Shown here one piece after another: positions 8,085 to 17,253 of a stretch of DNA of 64,000 nucleotides (positions are counted from its first letter, which is position 1; each line of letters starts with the position of its first letter). Made by a program: the position numbers and the translations under genes. Source of the DNA: Kordia sp965224175 (GTDB taxonomy: Bacteria; Bacteroidota; Bacteroidia; Flavobacteriales; Flavobacteriaceae); contig NZ_OZ245041.1 of assembly GCF_965224175.1 (NCBI RefSeq), positions 1,550,001 through 1,614,000 of the forward strand. Direction: 5' to 3'. The notes under the pieces were generated by a model. The model searched no databases. It was not told the DNA's origin and saw only the letters and a list, made by a program, of their open reading frames with translations.

Positions 8085-10628
8085 CTATTCTTTTGTTTCG
8101 CTATTATCGCTATCATTGTTTGTATCAACAGCCGTGCCATTTTCTGTACCTTCACTGTTTTCAAGGTCTTCCACAGCATTTTCTTCTTCTTCTTCGTTCA
8201 TTACTTTTGCAACAGCCGCAATAGAATCTTTTCCTTTTATATTGATTAATCGAACTCCTTGCGTTGCTCTTCCCATAACTCTTAAATCAGAAACAGACAT
8301 ACGGATAGCGATTCCTGATTTATTGATAATCATCAATCCATCTTCATCAGATACATTCTTAATAGCTACTAATTCTCCTGTTTTTTCTGTTACAGAAATA
8401 GTTTTCACTCCTTTTCCTCCACGGTTAGTAATTCTGTAATCTTCTAAACTAGATCGTTTTCCATATCCATTCTCAGAAACTACTAAGATATTACTTTCCA
8501 TATCGTTTACAGCAACCATTCCAACAACTTCATCATTGTCATTAGCAAGTCTAATTCCACGAACACCAGAAGCATTTCTTCCCATTGGTCGTGTTTTCTC
8601 TTCTTCGAATCGAATTGCTTTTCCAGATCTTACTGCCAACATTACCTGACTGTTTCCAGTTGTTAATTTTGCTTCTAACAACTCATCTCCTTCTTTAATT
8701 GTAATTGCATTAATACCATTGGTACGAGGACGAGAATATTGCTCTAAAGGTGTTTTCTTAACTTGACCTTTTTTCGTAGCCATAATCACATAATGATTAT
8801 TGATATACTCTTCATCTTTTAGGTTTTGCGTACAAATAAATGCTTTTACCTTATCATCTTTTTCAATGTTGATTAAGTTTTGAATCGCTCTACCTTTTGA
8901 TGTTTTGCTTCCTTCAGGAATTTCATAAACACGCATCCAGAAACATTTTCCTTTTTGAGTAAAGAATAACATGTATTGGTGATTTGTACCAACAAATAAA
9001 TGTTCTAAGAAATCTTCATTTCTAGTCGCACTTCCTTTTTGACCAACTCCACCTCTATTTTGTTTCTTGTATTCTGTTAAAGAGGTACGCTTAATATAAC
9101 CAGCATGTGAAATTGTAATTACTACTTTTTCATCTGGAATTAAATCTTCGATACTTACATCTCCACCAGCATATTCGATCATTGAACGTCTTTCGTCACC
9201 ATATTTATCTTTGATAACTGCAAGTTCTTCTTTGATGATATTCATTCTTCTTGACTTGTTTGCCAAAATATCACGATAATCTTCAATACTTTTCATGATC
9301 TCATCATATTCACCACGTAACTTGTCTTGTTCCAGACCTGTCAACTGACGTAATCGCATTTCAACAATCGCTTTCGCTTGAATTTCTGTCAATTCAAAAC
9401 GTTTGATTAAGTTGTTACGAGCTGCTTCAGCATTTTCTGAACCACGAATAATAGCAATTACCTCATCAATATTATCAGAAGCAATGATTAAACCTTCTAA
9501 AATATGAGCACGTTCTTCTGCTTTTTTAAGTTCGTATTGCGTTCTACGTGTTACTACTTCGTGTCTATGCTCAACAAAATAGTGAATCATATCTTTTAGA
9601 TTCAATAATTGTGGACGACCATTTACTAGTGCAATATTATTTACACTAAAAGATGATTGTAGTGCTGTATACTTATATAGTTTGTTTAATACGATATTTG
9701 GAATTGCATCACGTTTTAAAATGTAAACGATACGCATTCCTTTTCTATCAGATTCATCACGAATAGAAGAAATACCGTCAATCTTTTTATCATTGATCAA
9801 ATCGGCAGTTTTCTTAATCATGTCTGCTTTATTGACTTGGTATGGAATTTCACTTACAATGATACATTCTCTACCTTGCACTTCTTCCATGACAGCTTTT
9901 CCGCGCATTACAACTTTTCCGCGTCCTGTTTTAAAGGCTTCACGAACACCGTCATATCCGTAAATAATTCCACCTGTTGGAAAATCTGGTGCTTTTACGT
10001 GTTGGATTAATTCGTCAATTTCTATATCGTTATTGTCAATATATGCATCAATTCCATCAATAACTTCAGATAAGTTGTGCGGCGGCATATTTGTTGCCAT
10101 ACCAACAGCAATACCAGAAGCTCCATTAATTAATAAACCAGGAACTCTTGTAGGCAATACTGTAGGTTCTTTTAACGTATCATCAAAATTTAGGGAATGA
10201 TCTACGGTGTCTTTGTCAATATCTGCTAACATATCATCAGATATCTTACGCATTCTTGCTTCCGTATAACGCATTGCTGCAGGACTATCTCCATCAATTG
10301 ATCCAAAGTTACCTTGTCCATCAACCAGCATATAACGCAAACTCCATTCTTGCGCCATACGAACCATTGCATCGTATACAGATGTATCTCCGTGTGGGTG
10401 ATACTTACCTAATACTTCTCCAACAATTCTTGCAGATTTTTTATGAGCTGAACTAGATCTAACTCCGAGTTCATGCATTCCAAACAACACTCTACGGTGT
10501 ACTGGTTTCATACCATCTCTTACATCTGGAAGCGCACGTGACACAATGACTGACATCGAATAATCGATGTAAGCAGACTTCATCTCATCTTCAATATTAA
10601 TAGGGATTAACTTTTCTCCTTCTGCCAT
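8085..10628 (-). CDS. gyrA: DNA gyrase subunit A
   Basis: This is the 847-residue subunit that breaks and rejoins DNA in gyrase (A2B2), which adds negative supercoils. The catalytic tyrosine is Tyr121 in AAMRYTEARM. The C-terminal pinwheel carries the GyrA box as QNRGGVGQKG at about residue 523, close to the consensus QRRGGKG; this distinguishes gyrase from ParC. The last 35 or so residues form an acidic, low-complexity tail (EEEEE, then many Asp, Glu and Asn), which in other species tunes supercoiling activity. The start ATG gives the standard N-terminus before DYSMSVIVSRALPDVRDG. It is read divergently from clpC. Confidence 0.97.
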   Translation of the reverse strand: MAEGEKLIPINIEDEMKSAYIDYSMSVIVSRALPDVRDGMKPVHRRVLFGMHELGVRSSSAHKKSARIVGEVLGKYHPHGDTSVYDAMVRMAQEWSLRYMLVDGQGNFGSIDGDSPAAMRYTEARMRKISDDMLADIDKDTVDHSLNFDDTLKEPTVLPTRVPGLLINGASGIAVGMATNMPPHNLSEVIDGIDAYIDNNDIEIDELIQHVKAPDFPTGGIIYGYDGVREAFKTGRGKVVMRGKAVMEEVQGRECIIVSEIPYQVNKADMIKKTADLINDKKIDGISSIRDESDRKGMRIVYILKRDAIPNIVLNKLYKYTALQSSFSVNNIALVNGRPQLLNLKDMIHYFVEHRHEVVTRRTQYELKKAEERAHILEGLIIASDNIDEVIAIIRGSENAEAARNNLIKRFELTEIQAKAIVEMRLRQLTGLEQDKLRGEYDEIMKSIEDYRDILANKSRRMNIIKEELAVIKDKYGDERRSMIEYAGGDVSIEDLIPDEKVVITISHAGYIKRTSLTEYKKQNRGGVGQKGSATRNEDFLEHLFVGTNHQYMLFFTQKGKCFWMRVYEIPEGSKTSKGRAIQNLINIEKDDKVKAFICTQNLKDEEYINNHYVIMATKKGQVKKTPLEQYSRPRTNGINAITIKEGDELLEAKLTTGNSQVMLAVRSGKAIRFEEEKTRPMGRNASGVRGIRLANDNDEVVGMVAVNDMESNILVVSENGYGKRSSLEDYRITNRGGKGVKTISVTEKTGELVAIKNVSDEDGLMIINKSGIAIRMSVSDLRVMGRATQGVRLINIKGKDSIAAVAKVMNEEEEENAVEDLENSEGTENGTAVDTNNDSDNSETKE

Positions 10629-10888
10629 GTATTTTATATTTTAATATTTCGAGTTTTACAAATCGGGTCAATATACAACATTTACTGGTATTCAGCGAGG
10701 ATTTAAAGAGGCATTTTAACGTTTTTTTATTAACAATTTTTAATAAGTTTTTTTGATAATTTAATATTATAATTTTTGAATTCGCTGTTTTTTTTCGTCT
10801 ATTAGCTTAGATAACCTTTCATCACGGAACAATTTTTGTATTATTCGTATTGAAGTATTAATTTTAATGTCGAAAGGAAACTATATTT

Positions 10889-13444
10889 ATGGATGATAAT
10901 TTCTCCCCAAGAGTAAAAGATGTAATCGCCTACAGCAAGGAAGAAGCATTGCGCCTTGGCCATGATTTCATTGGCACGGAACACTTAATGCTTGGACTCC
11001 TCAGAGACGGAAATGGCAAAGCAATCAATATTTTAAATGCATTGGATGTCGATTTGACACATTTGCGTAGAAAAGTTGAGATTCTAAGTCCTGCAAACCC
11101 AAATGTGGCAGTAGCTCCAAACGAAAAGCGAAATTTACATTTAACTCGACAAGCCGAAAGAGCACTAAAAACAACATTTTTAGAAGCAAAACTTTTTCAA
11201 AGTTCTTCTATCAATACCGCACATTTATTATTGTGCATTTTACGAAACGAAAACGATCCTACAACAAAGCTTTTAAATAAGCTTAAAGTGGATTATGATA
11301 ATGTTAAAGAGCAATTTAAGTATATGATAACAAACGATGACGATTATATAGATACTCCACGTTCAGAATCATATTCTGATGACAATAGTGGTTCACAAGA
11401 TTCTTCAAAAGAAAATCCATTCGGATCTTCTAATGCTGGAGGAAAAGTGAATAAGAAATCTAAAACTCCTGTATTAGATAATTTTGGAAGAGACTTAACT
11501 GCACTCGCCGAAGAAGGAAAATTAGATCCAGTCGTTGGACGTGAAAAAGAAATAGAACGTGTATCTCAAATTTTAAGTAGACGAAAAAAGAACAATCCAA
11601 TTTTAATTGGTGAACCTGGTGTTGGTAAATCTGCTATTGCAGAAGGCTTAGCAAACAGAATCATCAAACGAAAAGTGTCGCGCATTCTTTTCAATAAAAG
11701 AGTTGTTACCTTAGATTTGGCAAGCTTAGTAGCTGGTACAAAATACAGAGGTCAGTTTGAAGAACGTATGAAAGCCGTAATGAATGAATTGGAAAAGAAT
11801 GATGATATTATTCTTTTTATTGATGAAATTCATACGATTGTTGGCGCCGGTGGTGCAACAGGAAGCTTAGATGCTTCAAACATGTTCAAACCAGCTTTAG
11901 CAAGAGGAGAAATCCAATGTATTGGAGCTACAACACTTGACGAATACAGACAATATATTGAAAAAGATGGCGCTCTAGAAAGACGTTTCCAAAAAGTAGT
12001 AGTAGAACCTACTACTGTTGAAGAAACTATTGAAATTTTAGAGAACATCAAAGACAAATATGAAGAACATCACAACGTAAGTTATACACCTGAAGCCATT
12101 AAAGCTTGTGTAACGTTGACAAATAGATATATGAGCGATCGTTTTCTTCCAGACAAAGCTATTGATGCTTTAGATGAAGCTGGATCTAGAGTTCATATTA
12201 CAAATATTGATGTCCCAAAACAGATTTTAGACCTAGAACGTCAATTAGAAGAGGTTCGTGAATTGAAAAATTCTGTTGTCAAAAAACAAAAGTATGAAGA
12301 AGCCGCTAAGTTAAGAGATGATGAAAAACGTCTTGAAAAAGAATTAGCGATTTCTCAAGAAAAATGGGAAGAAGAATCTAAACAACACAAAGAAACTGTT
12401 GATGAAGACAATGTGGCAGATGTTGTATCGATGATGACTGGAATTCCTGTAAATAGAATTGCACAAACTGAAAGTAATAAACTTGCTCAACTTCCTGAAT
12501 TAATCAAAGGAAAAGTAATTGGTCAAGATGAAGCCGTTGGAAAAGTCGTAAAAGCGATTCAGCGTAACCGTGCGGGACTTAAAGATCCTAACAAGCCAAT
12601 TGGGTCATTTATCTTTTTAGGTCAAACTGGAGTTGGAAAAACACAGTTAGCAAAGGTCTTAGCCCGTCAGTTATTTGATTCTGAAGAAACATTGATCAGA
12701 ATTGACATGAGCGAATACATGGAAAAGTTTGCAGTTTCTCGATTGGTCGGAGCTCCTCCAGGATATGTTGGATATGAAGAAGGCGGACAATTAACCGAGA
12801 AAGTAAGAAGAAAACCTTACGCTGTTGTATTACTTGACGAAGTTGAAAAAGCACATCCTGATGTATTCAATATGTTATTACAAGTCTTAGATGACGGATA
12901 CATGACGGATAGTTTAGGTAGAAAGATTGACTTTAGAAATACCATTATCATCATGACATCAAACATTGGTGCACGTAAATTGAAAGATTTTGGTTCTGGA
13001 GTTGGTTTTGGAACAAATGCTAAGAAAACTCAAGCAGATGCTCATGCGAAAGGTGTAATTGAAAATGCATTGAAAAAAGCATTTGCTCCTGAATTTCTAA
13101 ATAGAATTGATGATGTTGTTGTTTTCAATTCATTAGAACGCGAACATATTCACAAAATCATTGATATTGAAATTGCTAAATTATACGAAAGAATCAAAGG
13201 TTTAGGATATGACTTATTGTTAAGTGAAAAAGCAAAAGATTATATCGCTGATAAAGGATTTGACAAGCAATACGGAGCAAGACCACTTAAAAGAGCTATT
13301 CAAAAATATATTGAAGATGCGCTTGCTGAGGAAATTATCACTTCAAAAATCCACGAAGGAGACAAAATCTTTATGGATCTAAATGAAGATACTGATGAAT
13401 TAACGATTAAGATAGAAAAGGCAGAAAAGCCAACAGAATCTTAA
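10889..13444 (+). CDS. clpC: ATP-dependent Clp protease ATP-binding subunit ClpC
   Basis: This is an 851-residue class I Clp/Hsp100 unfoldase that feeds proteins to ClpP in the cytoplasm. The N-terminal double Clp repeat spans about residues 1-145. An acidic Ser/Asn-rich linker follows (150-190), then AAA domain 1 with Walker A GEPGVGKS (241-248), and a short M-domain with UVR-like helices around KKQKYEEAAKLRDDEKRLEK. AAA domain 2 has Walker A GQTGVGKT (578-585). The M-domain length fits ClpC rather than ClpB or ClpA. A terminator follows directly. No other clp gene is present in the window. Confidence 0.95.
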   Translation: MDDNFSPRVKDVIAYSKEEALRLGHDFIGTEHLMLGLLRDGNGKAINILNALDVDLTHLRRKVEILSPANPNVAVAPNEKRNLHLTRQAERALKTTFLEAKLFQSSSINTAHLLLCILRNENDPTTKLLNKLKVDYDNVKEQFKYMITNDDDYIDTPRSESYSDDNSGSQDSSKENPFGSSNAGGKVNKKSKTPVLDNFGRDLTALAEEGKLDPVVGREKEIERVSQILSRRKKNNPILIGEPGVGKSAIAEGLANRIIKRKVSRILFNKRVVTLDLASLVAGTKYRGQFEERMKAVMNELEKNDDIILFIDEIHTIVGAGGATGSLDASNMFKPALARGEIQCIGATTLDEYRQYIEKDGALERRFQKVVVEPTTVEETIEILENIKDKYEEHHNVSYTPEAIKACVTLTNRYMSDRFLPDKAIDALDEAGSRVHITNIDVPKQILDLERQLEEVRELKNSVVKKQKYEEAAKLRDDEKRLEKELAISQEKWEEESKQHKETVDEDNVADVVSMMTGIPVNRIAQTESNKLAQLPELIKGKVIGQDEAVGKVVKAIQRNRAGLKDPNKPIGSFIFLGQTGVGKTQLAKVLARQLFDSEETLIRIDMSEYMEKFAVSRLVGAPPGYVGYEEGGQLTEKVRRKPYAVVLLDEVEKAHPDVFNMLLQVLDDGYMTDSLGRKIDFRNTIIIMTSNIGARKLKDFGSGVGFGTNAKKTQADAHAKGVIENALKKAFAPEFLNRIDDVVVFNSLEREHIHKIIDIEIAKLYERIKGLGYDLLLSEKAKDYIADKGFDKQYGARPLKRAIQKYIEDALAEEIITSKIHEGDKIFMDLNEDTDELTIKIEKAEKPTES

Positions 13445-13468
13445 TCAAAACATACATAAAACAATCCT

Positions 13469-13505
13469 AAAATCCTGTTTTCCAAGAAAGCAGGATTTTT
13501 ATTTT
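13469..13505 (+). terminator. Terminator of clpC
   Basis: An AAAATCCTG/CAGGATTTT stem with a 13-base loop ends in a T-rich stretch, 25 bases after the clpC stop codon. Confidence 0.8.
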
Positions 13506-13633
13506 TGCTGTTTTTTGTGTCGTTTGTAGGTAAAAACATGTTTTTTATCTAAAATGTACGCTATTAACATTTTAAAAAAGACGAACAATCAACTCTCCTG
13601 TAATTTAGCAGCAAAATAAATCTACTACCAAAG

Positions 13634-14059
13634 ATGAAAATTACAGGAAAAAAGTTAAAAGACATTTATACTTTCGAAAGTGGAAAGTTATATTTATACG
13701 ACGATTTAATTATTGGAGAAATAAAAGAAGGCGTACATGTTAATTCAGAAACACTGATGTCATTTTTTGAATTTTTCCATGAAAACTACAAAATTCCATT
13801 CGGATATATATCTTACAGAGTAAACTCTTATTCTATTGATCCGCAAGTTTACAAAATGTTACCAGAGAATCATTTGCTAAAAGGAATTGCCGTAGTATCC
13901 GATCAAAAATTTTCATCTCTCAACGCACATGTTGAAAAAAGCTTCTATCAAGGACGCTATGAATTATTCACTACACTTAGCGCTGCTGTAAACTGGTTGG
14001 ATACAATTATCCCTTTACAAACAAAAAACACAAACATTGTAGACAATGCTGCTTCGTAA
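13634..14059 (+). CDS. Conserved small protein, STAS/SpoIIAA-like (paralogue 1)
   Basis: A 141-residue cytoplasmic protein without signal peptide or membrane helix. The pattern of strands and helices, with GYISYRVNSYSIDP and GIAVVSDQKFSS, resembles the SpoIIAA-like/STAS proteins common in Flavobacteriia, but I cannot name a function. The next gene encodes a shorter homologue with the same landmarks (EVEIYNDY, YITIRKNSYAVDP, AIAIVSDKF). The pair therefore arose by tandem duplication, and divergence is high. A conserved role in regulation or membrane association is possible, but unsupported by motifs. Confidence 0.7.
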   Translation: MKITGKKLKDIYTFESGKLYLYDDLIIGEIKEGVHVNSETLMSFFEFFHENYKIPFGYISYRVNSYSIDPQVYKMLPENHLLKGIAVVSDQKFSSLNAHVEKSFYQGRYELFTTLSAAVNWLDTIIPLQTKNTNIVDNAAS

Positions 14060-14183
14060 ACACTGAAAATACGCATGCATTTTAGGGAAAAACCCTGTAT
14101 TCATAATTATTCGTGTAGTTCATCTATTTTTTTAGTTGAACAGAATAAAAACTCCTATATTTAATAGAAATAACCTTTTTTAA

Positions 14184-14576
14184 GTGCAAATAACCAACGG
14201 AAATACAAACTCTTTCATTAAAAAGTATACTTTACAAATAGGAGAAGTAGAAATCTACAATGACTATATGTTAGCACAACTCAATGAAGGTATTACGTTG
14301 AATTTAGAAAGCGTTCATGAGCTCATAGAGATTGCTCAAAAACATTTTCCTCAACAACCTTTTGCCTATATCACCATCCGCAAAAATTCATATGCTGTCG
14401 ATCCAATGATGTATTTGAAAGTCTTTGAAATTGAAAACTTAAAAGCTATCGCAATTGTTTCAGATAAATTTATTGACAATCACAATGTTAAAATTGAAAA
14501 ACACTTTTTCAATAAACCCATGAGTATTTTTAAAACGACCAATGAAGCAATTTATTGGGCAAAATCACATTTATAA
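14184..14576 (+). CDS. Conserved small protein, STAS/SpoIIAA-like (paralogue 2)
   Basis: A 130-residue homologue of the preceding gene product. Aligned landmarks are YTLQIGEVEIYNDYMLAQL, YITIRKNSYAVDPMMY and KAIAIVSDKFIDNHN, with a C-terminal helix ending EAIYWAKSHL. The start is a GTG; the next in-frame ATG would remove most of the conserved part. It is cytoplasmic and has no catalytic motif. It converges with hutH, with only about 30 bases between the two stop codons and no strong hairpin. Its function is unknown. Confidence 0.7.
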   Translation: MQITNGNTNSFIKKYTLQIGEVEIYNDYMLAQLNEGITLNLESVHELIEIAQKHFPQQPFAYITIRKNSYAVDPMMYLKVFEIENLKAIAIVSDKFIDNHNVKIEKHFFNKPMSIFKTTNEAIYWAKSHL

Positions 14577-14605
14577 AATTCCCCATTTAGCTTCCTTTCT
14601 AATTC

Positions 14606-16111
14606 CTAATTGAACAATACTTCATTCTCTACCATCATATTTTGTATGAATGATAAAGTATCACGAATAGCGATATGCAATTCTCTATCTTCATCTACAA
14701 ATGGAACTTCTGCTCTATACATTTCTAAAAATGTTTCTATAAAGTCTGAACTCTTTATTGGTGTTCTAAAAACTAATGCTTGAGAAGCATTCAATAATTC
14801 AATTGCCAAAATACGCTCTACATTATCAACAACTTTGATTGCTTTTGTAGCTGCATTTGCCCCCATACTTACATGATCTTCTTGTCCATTTGAAGACACA
14901 ATAGAATCAATACTTGCTGGTGTAGCATATTGCTTATTTTGACTCACTATACTAGCTGCTGTATATTGAGGAATCATAAAACCAGAATTCAATCCTGGAT
15001 TATTCACTAAAAATGCTGGTAATTCTCGTAACCCTGAAACCAATTGAAATGTTCTACGTTCAGAAATATTTCCAAGTTCAGCTACAGCAATTGCCAAATA
15101 ATCTAAAGCCAAAGCTAATGGCTGTCCATGGAAATTTCCTCCAGAAATAATTATATCTTCTTCAATAAAGATATTTGGATTATCTGTTACAGAATTGATT
15201 TCAGTTTCAAAAGTCTTTCTTATAAATGCCAAAGTATCTTTGGTTGCTCCATGCACTTGTGGTACACAACGAAACGAATACGGATCTTGTACATGTTTCT
15301 TTTCTTGCGATATCAATTCGCTTCCTTCTACAAACTCTTGAATTCTTTTGGCTGTTTTTAATTGTCCATTATGCGGACGAATTAAGTGAATCAAATCATT
15401 AAAAGGTTCAATTCTTCCATCAAAAGCTTCTAGTGAAATGGCTGCAAAGAAATCTGCATAATAAGACAATTTATAAGCTTTTAGAAGTGTATGTACACCA
15501 TATGCACTCATAAACTGCGTGCCGTTTAACAAGGCTAAACCTTCTTTTGCTTTCAATGTAATAGGTTCCCAATTAAACATTTTTAAAACCTCTGCAGCAG
15601 GAATTTCTTCACCTTTATAATATACACTTCCCTTTCCTAAAAGTGGTAGAGACAAATGAGCTAATGGTGCTAAATCTCCTGAAGCTCCAAGTGATCCTTG
15701 TTCAAATACAACTGGTAAAATATCATGATTATAAAAATCAATTAAACGTTCTACTGTTTTTAGTTGAACTCCAGAATGTCCATAACTCAATGATTGTACT
15801 TTGAGTAATAACATCAACTTCACTATTTCTTGCGGTACGCGATCTCCTGTTCCGCAGGCATGCGATGTGACTAAGTTTTCTTGTAATTTAGATAGATGTT
15901 CATCAGAAATTTTCACATTACACAAAGAACCAAATCCTGTATTAATACCATAAATAGGAGTTTTTTGATCTTCTAAACGCTTATCTAAATAAGCACGGCA
16001 CGCTACAATCTTGTTCGTAGCCGATTCAGACAGTGCAAGTTGAGCATTTGTATGTAATAATTCTTGAATAATTGTAATATCGAGAATTTGTGAACTTATT
16101 TTGTGTATCAT
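14606..16111 (-). CDS. hutH: Histidine ammonia-lyase
   Basis: The 501-residue enzyme belongs to the MIO-containing ammonia-lyase family. The Ala-Ser-Gly triad that cyclises into the MIO cofactor is residues 143-145 in GSLGASGDLAPLAHL. Tyr54 lies in the motif YGINTGFGS. It should convert L-histidine to urocanate and ammonia, the first step of histidine use. The length matches HutH (about 500) rather than plant or yeast phenylalanine ammonia-lyase (about 700). No hutU, hutI or hutG lies nearby, so the pathway must be dispersed. A tyrosine or phenylalanine specificity cannot be fully excluded, but HutH is the best fit. Confidence 0.88.
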   Translation of the reverse strand: MIHKISSQILDITIIQELLHTNAQLALSESATNKIVACRAYLDKRLEDQKTPIYGINTGFGSLCNVKISDEHLSKLQENLVTSHACGTGDRVPQEIVKLMLLLKVQSLSYGHSGVQLKTVERLIDFYNHDILPVVFEQGSLGASGDLAPLAHLSLPLLGKGSVYYKGEEIPAAEVLKMFNWEPITLKAKEGLALLNGTQFMSAYGVHTLLKAYKLSYYADFFAAISLEAFDGRIEPFNDLIHLIRPHNGQLKTAKRIQEFVEGSELISQEKKHVQDPYSFRCVPQVHGATKDTLAFIRKTFETEINSVTDNPNIFIEEDIIISGGNFHGQPLALALDYLAIAVAELGNISERRTFQLVSGLRELPAFLVNNPGLNSGFMIPQYTAASIVSQNKQYATPASIDSIVSSNGQEDHVSMGANAATKAIKVVDNVERILAIELLNASQALVFRTPIKSSDFIETFLEMYRAEVPFVDEDRELHIAIRDTLSFIQNMMVENEVLFN

Positions 16112-16183
16112 GATGCTGTAATCAAATTATCTTTCAAAAGTCAAAATTCAATCTGTATTAACCAAATAATTGTTAATAATTTA

Positions 16184-16212
16184 TTGATTAAAAAAAGAAT
16201 CATTTAAATTTG
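16184..16212 (+). promoter_or_regulatory. Promoter of the first thioredoxin-like lipoprotein gene
   Basis: The -7 box TAAATTTG (16205-16212) lies 18 bases after a TTG (16184-16186), close to the Bacteroidetes consensus. The segment AAGAATCATTTAAATTTGAG recurs before the third paralogue at about 18727-18746. Confidence 0.7.
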
Positions 16213-16232
16213 AGCAAACAAACTTTGAAAAA

Positions 16233-17234
16233 ATGAAAAAATTATTGCTATTGGTTGCGGTATTTGCAATCTTCTCATGTAAGAATGAACCAGAAGTACC
16301 GAAAGACTATGTAACACTTTCAGGAAAAATAGAAAATAAAAATAGCAACATACTTACTGTACGTTCCAGAACTTTTTCAAAAACCATAAAAGTTAATGAA
16401 GACGGAACTTTTAAAGACACTTTAAAAGTAGAAAAAGGTGTGTATTATATTTCCGATGGAAAAGAAGGAACAAACATTTATCTAGAAAATGATTTTGATT
16501 TAAAGCTTACGCTAGATACTAAAATGTTTGACGAAACAGTAAAATATACTGGAAAAGGAGCTGTTCACAATAATTTCTTAGCCGAAGATGCGCTAAAAAC
16601 AGAAAAACTATTAAATATGGAATTCTTAACGAGTCTTGATGCAGCTGGACTTGAAAAAGAAATGAAAAGAATAAGAAAAGATTTAAATGACTTTTACAAT
16701 TCACAAAAAGATGTAGATAGCACTATCATTGCGTCTAAACTGAAAGATATAGATCCGATGCTAAAATCATACACACGATTTGCATCAGAAGAAATTACCA
16801 TCAAAACAAAATTCCCGAAAGGAACGCCTTCACCAACATTTAACTATGAAAATCACAAAGGAGGAAAAACTTCTTTAGCAGACTTAAAAGGAAAGTATGT
16901 ATATATTGATATGTGGGCAACTTGGTGTGGACCTTGTATTAGAGAAATTCCTTCGTTAAAGAAAGTTGAAGAACAATATCACGATAAAAATATTGCTTTT
17001 GTGAGTATTTCTGTTGATAAAAATAGAGATGCTTGGGTAAAAATGGTTACTGATAAAAACTTAGGTGGTATCCAATTACATTTTGGAGGAGATAATACTT
17101 TTTCTAAAGAATATATAGTAAGTGGAATTCCAAGATTTATTTTATTAGACACTGAAGGTAAAGTTGTGAGTCCTGATGCACCAAGACCTTCTGATCCGAA
17201 GTTAATTGAAATGTTCAACGAGTTGAAAATATAA
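16233..17234 (+). CDS. TlpA/ResA-like thioredoxin-fold lipoprotein (paralogue 1, short)
   Basis: A 333-residue lipoprotein with signal peptide and lipid-attachment Cys16 (AIFSCKNEP). Residues about 25-115 form a DUF4369-like beta domain. The C-terminal TlpA-type thioredoxin domain has the redox pair Cys232-Gly-Pro-Cys235 in WATWCGPCIREIPSL and a cis-proline at GIPRF. Such proteins reduce disulfides or move thiols in the periplasm, anchored to a membrane. Compared with the two downstream paralogues it lacks about 110 residues of the helical linker between the two domains. It shares an operon with paralogue 2, whose ATG is 19 bases after this stop. Confidence 0.88.
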   Translation: MKKLLLLVAVFAIFSCKNEPEVPKDYVTLSGKIENKNSNILTVRSRTFSKTIKVNEDGTFKDTLKVEKGVYYISDGKEGTNIYLENDFDLKLTLDTKMFDETVKYTGKGAVHNNFLAEDALKTEKLLNMEFLTSLDAAGLEKEMKRIRKDLNDFYNSQKDVDSTIIASKLKDIDPMLKSYTRFASEEITIKTKFPKGTPSPTFNYENHKGGKTSLADLKGKYVYIDMWATWCGPCIREIPSLKKVEEQYHDKNIAFVSISVDKNRDAWVKMVTDKNLGGIQLHFGGDNTFSKEYIVSGIPRFILLDTEGKVVSPDAPRPSDPKLIEMFNELKI

Positions 17235-17253
17235 CCTTCCAAACTATACCAAA

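Noticed and set aside
8074..8439. 121-codon plus-strand frame opposite the end of gyrA
   Set aside because: It is antisense to a conserved gene, very rich in Ser and Phe, and has no family features.
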